DNA of 64,000 nt from Euborellia annulipes (taxonomy: Eukaryota; Arthropoda; Insecta; Dermaptera; Anisolabididae). Shown here in pieces: positions 28,680-40,546 of the stretch. Location: assembly GCA_023213315.1 (NCBI GenBank), contig JAKCPI010003047.1, forward strand, positions 1-64,000, written 5' to 3'. Position 1 is the stretch's first letter, and every line of letters starts with the position of its first letter. The translations under genes were made by a program, and so were the position numbers. The notes beneath the pieces are model-generated. The model saw only the letters and a list, made by a program, of their open reading frames with translations. It was not told where the DNA came from and did not search any database.

Positions 28680-29480
28680 GGATAAGTATAAGTTGAAATA
28701 TTTAAAAAAACATGGGTGGCGCTATCCGTTTGGCGCGCACTGTACTTTCCATTGGCCTACTTCAAGTTGAAATGGTTGAGTTCAAAAATGGATAATGCAT
28801 GTCTCCATAAACACTTATGTTTGGCGTATTTTAATAATATAATTCAAAATTACTTTTTTTTAACAAGATTCTTAACAAAGTGGAAGAAATGTCCCACTAA
28901 GGAGGCTTAGATTTGATTAGGTTTAAAAAATAATAAATTGGAGAGGTAATTGTTTGTTTTACTTGAGCTTTATTTTTCATAGAGTTATTTCCGTTATTAA
29001 TGAAGGCCTTTACAAAAAATACTTTATAATAAATAATTCACACCTTCACTTAATATAGAATTCTTAATATAAATAATTTTGAGTAGTAAATATTTTAGTT
29101 CTTTTTTTTTTATGTTTTCAAATGTTGAACATCTTGAAATCTTTATGATTTTATTAAAATTTGAAGTAAAGACTTTATTAAGAAATTTTTTTTTTCGATG
29201 TGTGGAGGTGGGGAGTATTTTATTTACAGATTACTCCGAAACATTCAAAAAAATCTTTGTGCATTCGTATAAGACGAAAAAAAAGAATTAGCATTAATAG
29301 AAAAAGGAAGTTAGGTTTCAAAAATTAAACAAAAAAAAAAAAAAAAAAAAAAACCACTTGAAATTTTTTTTAGCAACCAATTAAAAAAAAAAGTGTTTAA
29401 TCTCCTTCGGGCCGCTTATAAAATTTTCGTGACAGTTTGAGAACTTCACTAGAGATTTTTTCATTAGACCCTTTTTTGCC
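28680..29480. other. Unassigned AT-rich stretch
   Basis: A piece with GGCGCTATCCGTTTGGCGCGC (in part) near 28715-28740 may be another transposon end. Otherwise homopolymers. Confidence 0.35.
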
Positions 29481-29649
29481 CAATTGATGATTACAAATCT
29501 AGCGATTTTACAACCCCCCTGGAGGGGGTCTCCTAAAGGCTGTTTTTCATTAAAATATGATATCATTTGCCCTTTTCTTTTATACAAAACATCTCAAAAT
29601 TATTATGTCTTTCTAATTTAATTGGTATCAAATATAATTCTTCGCTTGA

Positions 29650-29726
29650 ATCAAGAAAAAACCTCCTCTAACCCCTAGCACAAGAGGTGAATGTTTTACT
29701 GTGCTACCCAGGGACTCAACTCACTT
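29650..29726 (-). repeat. tRNA-derived SINE head, left arm of the palindrome
   Basis: Minus strand CCTGGGTAGCACAGTAAAAC as A-box region; decayed B box. Confidence 0.45.
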
Positions 29727-30587
29727 GTCAGTTGAGAGTGTTGAATAGTATAATCAATAAATAACTTGAAACAAATAACCGAGTGTTTTATTTGTACTGT
29801 ATGTTTTAATTTGCAAAATGTTTCAACGAGAACCAACGGTTGAAATTTTAAATGTTACAGTGATTTTTTTGATTTTTTTTAAAGTGATTTTTTATATATT
29901 CATTCATGTGTTTGGGAGTGTGTTTTTGTGGTATTGTTTTTTTTTTTTTTAAATACAAAAATTTGTGCTTGATTGCATAATTCAGAATTAAAAACACAAA
30001 AAAAAATTTGTTTAAGAAAAAACATAAAAAATACCACAAAAACACTCCCACACACATGAAAGAAAAATATTTAAAAAATTTACTAATATTTAAAATTTCA
30101 ACCGTAGGCTCTCGTTGAAACATTTTGCAAATTAAAACAGTACATTTTGCAAATTAAAAGTGTTTTATTTGTATGTTTTAATTTTCAAAATGTTTCAACG
30201 AGAGCCTACGGTTGAAATTTTAAAAATTAGTAAATTTTTTAAATATTTTTCTATCATGTGTGTGGGAGTGTTTTTGTGGTATTTTTTGTTTTTTTTTTTT
30301 AAACAAAATTTTTTTTGTCTGTTTAATAATGAATTATGCAATCAAGCACAAATTTTTGTATTAAAAAAAAAAAAAAAAAAACAAACCCTCCACAAAAACC
30401 CACTCCCAGGCACATGAATGAATACACTGTTATATTAAAAAAAAAAAATTCACTAACATTTAAAATTTCAACCTTTGGTTCTCGTTGAAACATTTTGCAA
30501 ATTAAAACATACAAATAAAACACTAGGTTATTTGTTTCAAGTTATTTATTGATTATATTATTCAACACTCTCAACTGAGTTGAGTCC

Positions 30588-30660
30588 CTGGGTAGCACAG
30601 TAAAACATTCACCTATTGTGCTAGGGGTCAGAGGACGTTCCTTGATCCAAGCGAAGAATT
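30588..30660 (+). repeat. tRNA-derived SINE head, right arm of the palindrome
   Basis: CCTGGGTAGCACAGTAAAAC, then GTTCCTTGATCC as B box. Mirror image of 29650-29726. Confidence 0.5.
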
Positions 30661-30814
30661 ATATTTGATACCAATTAAATTAGAAAGAGAGATCACAATT
30701 TTGGAAAATGTTTTGTATAAAAGATATAGTGTTAGTGATATCATAATTTAATGCAAAATAGCCTGTAGGAAACGCCCTCCAGGGGGTTGTAAAATCGCTA
30801 GTGCGGTGTTCGTT

Positions 30815-31440
30815 CGCGGATTTATTTTTATAATGGAATTCTAGCGTTCTACGTTATTACTATATAGAAACATATAATTATTTATTTAAAAAAAAAGTAA
30901 TTTAAAAATCCCTTTAATCTAATTATTTCAGGCGAAACCTTACAAGTTTATAGTAATTTAAAGTCCAAGTAAAAGAATTAGTTTATTACATAATAAATTT
31001 TATTTGAATTGATATATAATACTTTCTTTCACCTCTCACCTTTAGTAGAAAACATTTATTTTAATCCTTTGCGATCTTAATTTTAAACATTTTAACTAAT
31101 AAGCTTTCTTTCTTGAGGGGATAATCTTATTTTAAAAAATGGAGAGTAAATATTCGAATCCTTCATTTTCTAAATGTTTACTTATTAATTAATAGAGTGG
31201 AACAAAAGGAGGTTACTAGGCTATAAGTTAGAATACCAAGGGCAGCGGGTCCCCAATCTAGTACTAAAAAAGTCAATATCAAGTGTCATCAACTGATTTT
31301 TTTACTTGGAAAAAAAAATAAATGAATCATCAATCGATCGATTTAGGAGGGGATAATTCGTACAAATATAAATAATCAGAGATTTCAAATTCAATTGGGA
31401 TGACAAAGTGCAAATGCAACAATTTTATTGATTTAATTTA
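30815..31440. other. Unassigned AT-rich stretch
   Basis: No repeat family or gene recognised. Confidence 0.4.
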
Positions 31441-31444
31441 GCAT

Positions 31445-31557
31445 GTGAGGTCATTTAGACCCCGTCCCCATTTTTCTAATCCAATTTTTTTTTTGAAGCG
31501 GACGCCTGACTCCTATCAGAAAAGGCGAGTCCACTGCACTACCAAAGCAACAATCAG
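31445..31557 (-). repeat. SINE (GGGGTCTAAATGACC tail)
   Basis: Minus strand head TTTGGTAGTGCAGTGGACTC and CCTTTTCTGATAGGAGTCAG, tail GGGGACGGGGTCTAAATGAC. Same family as 8190-8371 and 37450-37495. Confidence 0.65.
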
Positions 31558-31724
31558 AACTAATATTATTAAACCGAATGGAAATTAGTCGGTTTATATT
31601 TTTTATATATTTAAATTTGGACTGATTTGATCATCTTAAATTTTGCGTGCTTGAAGATTTAATTACTTGGGTTATTGGGATAACGAGAGTTCTAATTTAG
31701 AATTTGAATTAAAAAAAGAAAAGA

Positions 31725-32384
31725 ATCTGGTGTGACTGGCGCACAGCACACAACTATCGATTACCGAAGGTAAGAGAAAGTTGTGTTCTGTCCTTGTCAC
31801 ACCAGATTTTTTGTGTCGACATATATATAGTTCCCGACAGAACGGAACATTTGAATTCAGATGTATAAGTATGGAAAAATATTTATATTTTGTTGCCATG
31901 GCAACCATTTCTCTTATCTTTTCTATGGAGTACAAGAGTAAAGTGTGCTTCAAACAATTTTGAGAGCAAAATGAGAATATACATTTGAAAGAGCATCTAA
32001 AAAATAATTGATCTATGAATTAAAAAAAAAAAATCGTTGGAGCGAATTTTGAGAAAATCGAAAAAAACTGAAAAAGTACATCAGTAAAGTACTAGTAATC
32101 TTTGGCCGATTTTGATTAAAAGCTTATTTTCACGGTCCAGGAGGGGACAAAACTTAAATATAAAATTTCAACCTCCTAGCTCAATTCCTTCATGCTTAAA
32201 ATTGAGCACACACACACACACAGACAGACAGACCATGTCGCGAAAACCACTTTTTTGGATTCAGGGGAACTCAAAACGTGAAGATCCATCAAAATCTCGA
32301 CATCGAATTTTTGACATGAATCCAATACTTTCTCTCTATATATATATATAAAGATTAACATATACATATAGGTAAGAGAAAGTA
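31725..32384 (+). repeat. Family A copy A15, full length
   Basis: Both hairpins intact. Its X-box is the perfect palindrome GTTGCCATGGCAAC at 31892-31905. (CA)n/(GACA)n tract at 32205-32232. Confidence 0.95.
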
Positions 32385-32527
32385 AAAACATTTCTTAACA
32401 TAAATGAACAGATCCAGTCCTTTGAAAGTGGAGTATTATCAAGTATCTCTGCCAACAAAGGTTAAATTACAATATCACCAGACCACAGCATCGTTGTTAA
32501 ATTACTAGATTATATTAACTGGGTTTG

Positions 32528-32695
32528 AACTTTGTTTGAAAAAGATGCAATTTTTTCAATCAACACTCAAATAGATTGTTCATTATCCAGTCAATATATC
32601 GTTTAAAATAACAAATTTGTGGGATGTTTTTATGCTTATCATTGGACAAAATTGCCCTCCCCCTGGAATCGATCCAGGGACGCAATTTTGCCTAA
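32528..32695 (-). repeat. SINE copy, same family as 26429-26624
   Basis: Shares the AACTTTGTTTGAAAAAGATG body and the CCTGG..CCAGG T arm; the 5' half of the tRNA head is gone. Confidence 0.65.
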
Positions 32696-32699
32696 TCAT

Positions 32700-33540
32700 A
32701 AGCATCATAACATTTAATAGTATTGAATAAGAATCAGGGTGGAATAATTAATAAAAAAATAATCAAATAAATATTGTATCTTCCATCTTTAATTACTTTT
32801 CCTTTCTTATAATCAAGAACATACAAGTTTATAAATAAGGATTTAAATTCAAAAACTATAAAACACTCTTTAATTTTTTTTTCTTTTAAATTCATTTGAA
32901 TCTCTTGGTGTTGGCGACGACATAATTCGTATTAGTTACAACCTTTCAACCGCTCAGAGTGTCATCTTCTTCAGGTTCATTCATTATAAATCGCCATCTT
33001 TTAATTTCAGATCTTCAATCACTCGAGAGTGTATTGTAGACCTCCAGGTGATTTCTATGTCAATTTAATCTGAGGAAGGAAAGAGGTTTAGAGCTTGTAT
33101 TAAAAATGTAATTTATTTATTAATGGTATCAACTGTTAAAACTTCAACTTCAAAACTCCTTAAGTTTTTCTTATTAAAAATAAAATTCGTTAATTCCAAC
33201 TTTCCGAAAGTGAAAATCTTTTGCAGCGCTTCCCTATTAGAGCTTCTTGATTCAATAAAAAAAAAAAAAAATACCGAAGAAATTATTGAAAAACTTTATG
33301 TCTGAATCACGTGATAAGGACACTTGGTCACTTCAACATCAACAAAAGTAATTCTCAATAAAGTTATATTAAAACAAATACTTTATACTTTAGTATTCAG
33401 AAGAAAATTGAAATTTTCATTTTTCAAAGTAATTTTAAAATTCCTTCAGTTCACTTGAGTCGGAGCTAGTGCACACAGTACTTGAAAACGACTGCAGAAT
33501 AAGCAGTCAAAACGTTGTGCATAATACAAATGTGGTCTAT
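32700..33540. other. Unassigned stretch with Penelope-like pieces
   Basis: CATCTTCTTCAGG near 32962 and GCAGTCAAAACGTTGTGC near 33503 recall the motifs of the Penelope-like repeats. No gene seen. Confidence 0.35.
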
Positions 33541-33544
33541 AATT

Positions 33545-33790
33545 GGACCCTGTTACGCAATGGTGTGTCAAAGACCAAACATCGAGTTTTGAGAAAATCA
33601 ACAATAAAGTTTTTGTTTACATTGGAATATATATAATTTTTCTTGTCAATTGTGCAAGTAACATTAAATATAAATTTTTTAGGACATATTTCATAAAAAA
33701 TACTATTAATTATAGCATTTGAAATAATATTACGTGCTTAACTCAATTTTGAATTTTTGCTCTTTGACACACCATTGCATAACAGGGTCC
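33545..33790. mobile_element. 246-bp MITE with GGACCCTGTTACGC ends
   Basis: Inverted ends of about 30 bases (GGACCCTGTTACGCAATGG and GTGTGTCAAAGA inside), AATT immediately outside each end. Superfamily unclear. Confidence 0.75.
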
Positions 33791-33794
33791 AATT

Positions 33795-35250
33795 AAAAAC
33801 TCCCATAACAATAAAAATACAAACCACAAAAGCTTTAATAAACATTAAAACTCCTTCAGGAATATTTTGGGAAAATTTAATCGAACATGTCAACTATTTA
33901 TTTATTACAAGAAATTAAACATAAATGAAGTCCGGATGGATTCTAAATGATTTTTATATTCCCTTGGAATCAGAGGATTCGAGGATTTTTTTTGCAAAAT
34001 TTGTTGTGTTCTGATTTTAAAAGAATAGTCTACTTCATGTACATTCAGTAGATTCTGAAATTAATTAGGCCTAAATATTATCTTTGCAAACATTTGCTAC
34101 CTAGTCATATTATTATATATAGACTTTAATTAAATTATTATTATTATTGCTAAATAACTTCTCCTCCCCTCGTTTCGGATATTTAATCTCCCACCGGGCT
34201 GTTGATATTAAATTTAGTATCTAAATGCAGTATTTAGAAACTCTCGCTTTGCCCTCAATAACGGAAGAATTAAATAAACAGCAGATTTATTAAAATATAT
34301 TTAGACTGGCTAGGTGGAATTGGATTCAGGAGAGGAGTTAATGCTAGGAAATAAAGTAATAGTTTTTCGGGAATCCAAGAAATAAATTATAACACAAAAT
34401 AAAATAGGGCTACTTGTTGACTTTTTAAATTTATTAGGGCATTCATCTCTCGACACTTGTTGATATATTAGAAAAATTTATAAATTACAGCGCAAATTAC
34501 AATAGAGAAAAAGAATATTATTTTGAAGTTTCTCTAGCTAATATTGTGGGCGCGCCCCAGGGTCTGGCAAAGGTTCAAAAAGGGTCTATTTATGACTGTT
34601 TGAAGGGACACTTGTATGCGGGCTCTTTTTTTTCAACTGCTGCGTAGCCCCACTCACAGCTCATACCAGAAAGCTGTTTCACAGAGCAACTACCTGTCTC
34701 TCTAATTTCCGAGCCATTTTGTTGATTTTGTGTTCCCATATTGAAGAAATTTGATTATGATTAATTTTCTAAAATATTTCAAAGATTCCAATTGTTACTA
34801 AATTACTCCCTGGTCCAAGCACTATATGTGTACTTAATTTCATAGAGATTCATTGAAAATTGTGGATTTCTATAGAACATATACACACATTTCTCGTAAG
34901 TTTGGATTAACTTTTATTGAAATTGCTTGCGATTTATTCAGTTAAATTTAAAAGGCTCTGTTCTACTTTTTGCTGTTCCGCATAATATATGTATATAATA
35001 AAGTAATAAAAAATAAAATTTATTTCTCAAACATAACCGAAGGAAAAAACGAAAACTAATTTGAATTGAAATTTATTTAAACGATATTAAAAAAAATTAT
35101 GCATATAAAAATTTCAAATTAATATTTCTTAGAATTAATAAGTTTCAGATAAGCTGAGGGTGAATTTTAAAATTCCATAAATTAAAACAATCCAACTTAT
35201 TGTTATTCCAAAATTATTGATAGAAAATGCTAATTTTTTTTTATAAACTA
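33795..35250. other. Unassigned intergenic stretch
   Basis: AT-rich. A piece near 34840-34890 (AAATTGTGGATTTCTATA) is shared with 50715-50745. No gene supported. Confidence 0.4.
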
Positions 35251-35271
35251 TAATTGTATTTATGCTGGTAT

Positions 35272-35460
35272 TTAAGTAGGAATAGGGCCCTTTGGATTGC
35301 TTACGCCCTCATTGAATATTGGTTTCCGGAAAGGATAGAGATCTCGGGTTCCATCTTCAATGAAATATACCCACATTTCCTTAAAATTCTTTCTTTTTCT
35401 TGCTTTTCGAGTTTTAGTTTCCCTTGAGAGAGAGATTGCACGCTTGAAGGGATATTATTA
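35272..35460 (-). CDS. Candidate exon, unidentified gene
   Basis: Minus strand frame RKRKNFKEMWVYFIEDGTR, DLYPFRKPIFNEGVSNPK, GPIPT then TAA at 35272. A donor GTAAGC inside (after FNEG) would allow an internal exon instead. Acceptor candidates are TTTAG near 35455 and TCAAG near 35420. Sequence looks protein-like, but a second frame is also open and I recognise no family. Confidence 0.3.
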
Positions 35461-35622
35461 TTGGCTAAAGGCTTTATCATAAGCGAAACACTATCCATAA
35501 TTTGAGGTATAATTATAATTTAACCAACTTCCTCTTCTGGGGATAGAGAATCGCATCATCCAAAGGGGTAGCCGACCATCGCCTCTTTTTTCTTCTTAAA
35601 CCCTAATTAATTCACTTAAAGC

Positions 35623-35880
35623 CAGTGGTTTTCAAACTTTATGTTACAACGCCTCTCTTAAAAAGATTTAATCGTATGACGCCTCCCCCCCCCCCCCGCC
35701 CCATTTTATAAAATAATAAAAAAACAAAAATTTTTATTGCTAAAAAATATAAATTTTTATAAAAATATTTTTTAATTTATTCTTAAAACTAGCAATCATT
35801 TGGAAAATTGCTCCCTCTGGCTGATATTCGCGCCTCCCCTTAGTCTAGTCCTGGCTGGCCTCCCAGTTTGGAAAACGCTG
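35623..35880. mobile_element. hAT-type MITE with CAGTGGTTTTCAAAC ends
   Basis: Right end CCAGTTTGGAAAACGCTG is an imperfect inverse. Flanks ACTTAAAG and ACTTTAAA agree at 6 of 8. C run at 35685-35697. Confidence 0.65.
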
Positions 35881-35958
35881 ACTTTAAACATTACATATCA
35901 TTTGGCCTACTAGATCTCTTCGACTTATTTCTTCTACTAGTATGTGTGTGAGTGGGAA

Positions 35959-36375
35959 CAGGGATGAGCAAAATAGCGATCCGATCCGCTAATCCAATAG
36001 GAAAAAAAAATTTAGAAAAAGGATCTCTGATCCGGTCCGCGATCTAGACTTGTGATCCGAAAATCCAATCCAGTTTTTAAAAAAATTGCCAATTAAAATC
36101 TAATTATTCGGCCGAATTTGCACATTTTTAGACGACCCCTTTAGATGAAATATATATAAAAAGTTTTAAAGGGGGGGGGGAGGGGATTAGCAATCTTTTG
36201 AAAAGGACAGCAAAAATCCGAGATCCTTCGAAAAGGATTCCTAAATCCAGAGAGCAAAAATGATTTCGATCCAAATTCAAGATTCTTCTCAAAAAAAGGA
36301 TTTCGATTCAGATCCGAAATTCTGGATCGGATCGGATCTTGGCATTTAAATCCAAAACAATCGCTGCTCATCACT
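35959..36375. mobile_element. hAT-like MITE with CAGGGATGAGCAAAATAGCG ends
   Basis: Right end CGCTGCTCATCACTG is the inverse of the left. Interior is full of GATCC/GGATC variants. No duplication found. Confidence 0.6.
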
Positions 36376-36377
36376 GA

Positions 36378-36612
36378 TCAGGGTCGGATTTATGACTATG
36401 CCGCCTATAGTCCATTTGCCGCCCACTCTATAGTTCATATTTGCTCAATACATTTGTTTTAAACAATGTTTTAAACAATATATGTATGCTTAAATTCGTA
36501 TGGGAAATATTATTAACCTCTGAAATACTCCATTTTAAATTTTAAATAAATTGCCATTTTGCCGCCCCCCAATTTGTTGCCGCTCTAGGCTGCGGCTTTA
36601 TTAGCCTATGTC
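36378..36612. mobile_element. Short element CAGGGTCGGATTTATGAC..GGCCTATGTCCCT-like end
   Basis: Starts two bases after the previous element and ends near TAGCCTATGTCCC. Flanks TCACTGAT and TCATTGAA agree at 6 of 8. Confidence 0.45.
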
Positions 36613-36619
36613 CCTCATT

Positions 36620-37430
36620 GAAAATGTATTCAATATTTTACAAAAAAAATGAAATTTTATTTTACTTAAACCTCTAGAACTGAGGTTTAGCAAATTGATC
36701 GTATAAAAGGCAGTCTAATCAGCCCACAGGAGTTATGTTTATAAATCGGCACTTATTGAATGATTTTCGATTCAATGGAAAAATTTTCAATAAATAACTC
36801 GACTGTTAAATACACCTACTTATGACTTAAATTTATTTTTGTTTTATATTTTAATGTAAAAAAATTTAAATAAAAGGAGAGAGAGAAATATTTAAAAATG
36901 CCATTAAGAGAGTTAAAAAGGTAATTAGGGAAAAAGAGTTGGTAGGTATTATTTACATGCACGATTTTAATCTACTCCCTTTTTAACCCTCAGTCATTAT
37001 TTTCTTTTTTTTTTTTTCTATTTTTATCTTTCATATAATCTGACTAAATAAATATATTCTAGTGTGCGCATACATTAATTGGTTCGAAAATTTTATAAAA
37101 CAAGGAATGAACCCGGGATCCGGGACTATATATCCAATCGAATGTTTTTTTTTTTGAATTAATTGATAGCCAGTTTAATAATGTATGTAGTGACTGTAGA
37201 ATCAGGAAATTAAGTAGACAAGGAGGAATTTAATAAATAAAAGTTTATTTAATCCCTCTTGGCTGAATCCAATCCTACTTAATTTCCAATACATTGAATA
37301 CATGCTATCGCCGGAAAGAAAACAACCATTTGAAAGAAAATAATGCATTTCGTTCTGAAGAATCATTCTACTGCCAAAGGTTATAATAGATTTTAAATTT
37401 TTTATGCCTTAATTTCAAATCAAGTTACGG
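36620..37430. other. Unassigned stretch with small repeats
   Basis: A tRNA-like 3' half (GAACCCGGGATCC near 37110) and a loose inverted repeat around 37195-37290 (AGGAAATTAAGTAG / CTACTTAATTTCC). No gene seen. Confidence 0.35.
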
Positions 37431-37439
37431 AATGTTTTT

Positions 37440-37500
37440 TTTATTTTTCGCCATCAGAGGCCATTTAGACTCCCTACCTATTTATTTCAATTGATTTGTG
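37440..37500 (-). repeat. SINE tail fragment
   Basis: Minus strand AATTGAAATAAATAGGTAGG and GAGTCTAAATGGCCTC, the tail shared with 8190-8371 and 31445-31557. Confidence 0.5.
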
Positions 37501-37656
37501 GCCAATTAAAGTTGTGTGGGCTGATAGTGTCAGTATTGCGTGTTGCTTGGAGGCCGGGTTGGTTCGATCAAAACATCGGGAAATGACTATATTTGTTTGC
37601 TATGGTATTTCTCGTATTTAGGGAAATTAAAGATAAAACAAACACAAAAAAATTAG

Positions 37657-38600
37657 GTGTTGGCTGTGTCTTCTACACAGCCGGTGGCTTTTTAACGTGA
37701 CAACGTCTTTTGCTTGACTTCAAAAAAATTTTTTTCTCTTACCTATATTGAAATATAAAGAGAGAAAGTATTGTTTTTTTTTTACTAGTAGTTTGTTTTC
37801 ATAAATAAACATGTTCAAACATTTTCATTGAAACAATATATGACAGAGGTGGCTTTTTTTTATCCATTAAAGGCGACTTATGCTTAAAAAATGAGGTTTT
37901 TCGAGAAAAAACTAATTTTGGAGTTAATTACTGGGGATTTTTTTATTTATTCTATTAGAGGTTTTCTCTCTGCACCAAATGACATCTCATTTAGTCTGAT
38001 CTGATTAGCCGTTCGGAATCTACAGGCGTTTAAAATTTCGAAAAACGAAATCCCGCCGAGTGCTCTCATGCGGTAAAATGACGTCATATCAAAAAAATGA
38101 AAAAATTACCTCTGGGCATTGGACCACTCTTTCTAAAACTATATTTAGATTTAATGTAGCTTTTACGGTCAAGTAGCTAGGCGTTACATAAATAGGGCTA
38201 TTTTTCAATATTTTTTTGCCTAAAAAATGAGGTTTTTCGAGAAAAAAACTAATTTTCGAGTTAATTACTCGGGATTTTTTTATTTATTCTATTAGAGGTT
38301 TTCTTTCTGCACCAAATGACATCCTATTTAGTCTGATCTGATTAGCCGTTCGGAATCTACAGGGGTTTAAACTTTCAAATTAGAATTTACCGCAGCACGG
38401 TAAAATAAAATGGTAGGAAAAAATAAATGATGAAATCTTTAGCTGAAAACTCATTCTTTCTAACGGTATATTTCCCATAATTATATCTCTTAAGATAGAA
38501 GAGTTATTAAAGCCGATAAACTTTTTCGTGCATGCCCCTCTAACCTGCCTCTATAGACACATGATTTGTAAGACGTTGTCACGTCAAAAGTAAAAAGAAA
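37657..38600. mobile_element. Element with inverted ends and a tandem internal duplication
   Basis: ACGTGACAACGTCTT at about 37695 and AAGACGTTGTCACGT at about 38571 are inverted. Inside, a block of about 160 bases (37877-38037) is repeated directly at about 38216-38376 with few differences (both contain TGATTAGCCGTTCGGAATCT). A family A right-hairpin remnant lies at 37734-37770. Confidence 0.65.
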
Positions 38601-38715
38601 CTACCATCAGGGAAAGAATCCTCTCAGAAAAGAATGTGTCTCTTGACACTTGGTGGAACTTTAAAAAGCACGTATAGAAAAAAAAACAATAGTCTTATAT
38701 TAATATTATATTAAT

Positions 38716-39329
38716 AGGTTCAGGAGCGAAGTCTAGACGGACACTTAAAAAAAAACTAGACTATTATAAGGAATTTTTCAATGAGGTTTTTTTTTAAATG
38801 AATTAAATTCATAAGAGATTATTGGGACATCGAGTTATAATTTTTTTAATGACACATTAAAAAATTATCGTAATTGTTATCAAGGAAATACAAAAAAAAA
38901 ACAATCTGTCCCAATAATCTTTAATTTTTTTTAAATTTAAAAATGAATTTATTGTTATTGTTAATCACATATTAATTAAGAAATTTTTAAAATAAGCTTA
39001 GATGATTTATTTAAAAAATCAACTGCCAAATTAGTTCAGCATTCTTGTAATAGATGGCAGGCTAGTCTAACAGCCGATTTAGTATTAGCCTATATCAGGC
39101 CTATATTTATATATTTTTATGCTTTTATAAAAGATACATAATATATAATAACATTTATAAAGTATTTATTGTTAAAAGATCAAACAAATGCATTAAATAT
39201 TATTAGCTACCATTCTAACATCTCTTGGCAAATTTTTGAATTACTTGATTTTTGGGTATAATTTTTATGACACCCATCCGCGATCTTATCGGGAAAAACA
39301 TGCATAATCACTTCGCTCCCGTTCCCGCT
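38716..39329 (+). mobile_element. Family C copy C2 (TTAA-flanked at left)
   Basis: Starts after TTAA with TAGGTTCAGGAGCG and runs to the CACTTCGCTCCCGTTC end. Uninterrupted, so it gives the unit length of about 615 bases. Confidence 0.8.
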
Positions 39330-39404
39330 TGAGTAGTGCTCTTAGACAAAATTTAAAATAATTAGCTCATCGGGAAGGATTTTAAAAATCGCCTAGAAAA
39401 TAGG

Positions 39405-39629
39405 CCTACCTTCAGTAATCGAAAGTTTTGTTGTGTGCTTGTTTTCGCCACATTTTTTGTGTTGGCTTATATTTAGTTTCTGGTGATATATTAGAATTCA
39501 AGATGTTTATGATTTAGGGGACCTCAAAACGTGAAGATCCATCAAAATCTCGACATCGAATTTTTGACATGAATCCAATACTTTCTCTCTATATATATAT
39601 TAACATATATATAGAGGTAAGAGAAAGTA
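39405..39629 (+). repeat. Family A copy A17, internally deleted
   Basis: Half of the left hairpin joined to the last 115 bases with an intact right hairpin. Confidence 0.88.
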
Positions 39630-39709
39630 AAAACATTGTTATCAAACTTCTCTATTAGTAATTCTCTTTTTTTATGAGATTTTGAAGCGATGACATTTAT
39701 TTATTTATT

Positions 39710-39818
39710 TTTTGTTAAGATTATGCCACCCTGATTGAATTTTTGGTCTGTGAACAGTCATAACCACATTGCGTTTGCGTGTTGAAATCGTCTCCTGCCA
39801 GCGTTCGACCTGAAATAG
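39710..39818 (-). CDS. Candidate terminal exon, unidentified gene
   Basis: Acceptor CCTCTATTTCAG, then the frame VERWQETISTRKRNVVMTVH and RPKIQSGWHNLNKK ending in TAA, with AATAAATAAATAAA following as possible polyadenylation signal. Only 34 codons and no family, so tentative. Confidence 0.28.
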
Positions 39819-39829
39819 AGGAAAAATTT

Positions 39830-40540
39830 TATTCCTTTTTATAGATATTTTCACTCACTCCCCTGATTAAACACCCTCTCCCTATATAGCCTCTTTTTTT
39901 ATACAATTGATGGATTCTGAACGCTCACGGCTTAGCTTTAAGGTTATCAATATTGATATTATCAGTTCAGTATCTTCAACCTCTCGGCCACGGAGGGGGG
40001 AAACACTTCTTATTTTAATAATAAACTTTTCCTATTCTATGATATATTAAATAGATCATAAATTAATTCTTTTAAGACAAAGAAGGAACAAGGGATTCTA
40101 AAGCGTTTAACGATAAAAACTTTCAAACAAAATAATTAATACCCACACACACACACACACACACACAAGACAATCTTTTTAAAAGAGAATTTTCAATTTT
40201 ATCTTTCTTCTTACTCTCTTCGAGAAAACTTTGTGGATTCTATTCTTATGCTAAATAAAAAAATATTTTCATTCAATTTCATTTATGTTTTTAAGGATTA
40301 GCTATCTAACTAGCGTCTTATATTTTCCTAACTATTCTTCTTGTTCTTTTCATGTCAAATTCTCTCTTTGTTAACGAAATTAATATTAAGTTAATGAAAA
40401 ATATTGTTTCATAGAATTTTTTTTAGGGGTAGAGGAAATTTCAACTCATTTTTTGTGTTATTTAAATAAACTAAAGTGTTAGTCGACATTTCTTCTAATT
40501 AACTAGTATAATTATCAACGTTGAAACGCTATCTTTGAGC
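39830..40540. other. Unassigned AT-rich stretch
   Basis: Contains a (CA)13 microsatellite at 40143-40168. No gene seen. Confidence 0.5.
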
Positions 40541-40546
40541 TATGTA

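Larger units (their letters stand above)
29486..30812. repeat. 1.3-kb compound palindrome of two side-by-side hairpins
   Basis: Outer arms pair 29486-29790 with 30530-30812 (TACAACCCCCCTGGAGG and its inverse). Inside, ATGTTTCAACGAGA marks four arms: 29818 (+), 30120 (-), 30188 (+), 30494 (-), giving two hairpins that are themselves mirror images. Confidence 0.85.

Noticed and set aside
30160..30523. Open frames starting MFQREPTVEIL or MFYLYVLI on both strands
   Set aside because: They are the arms of the twin palindromes read through; the same peptide appears from inverted copies with no coding logic.
31672..32391. Recurring open frames with KIGEMVAMVTKYKYF or FSRSRG..NLNIKFQPP
   Set aside because: Translations of family A copies; they recur wherever the repeat occurs, are broken differently in each copy and have no coding signature.
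40143..40168. CRISPR or other regular array
   Set aside because: Plain (CA)n microsatellite; no spaced direct repeats of CRISPR type exist in the window.
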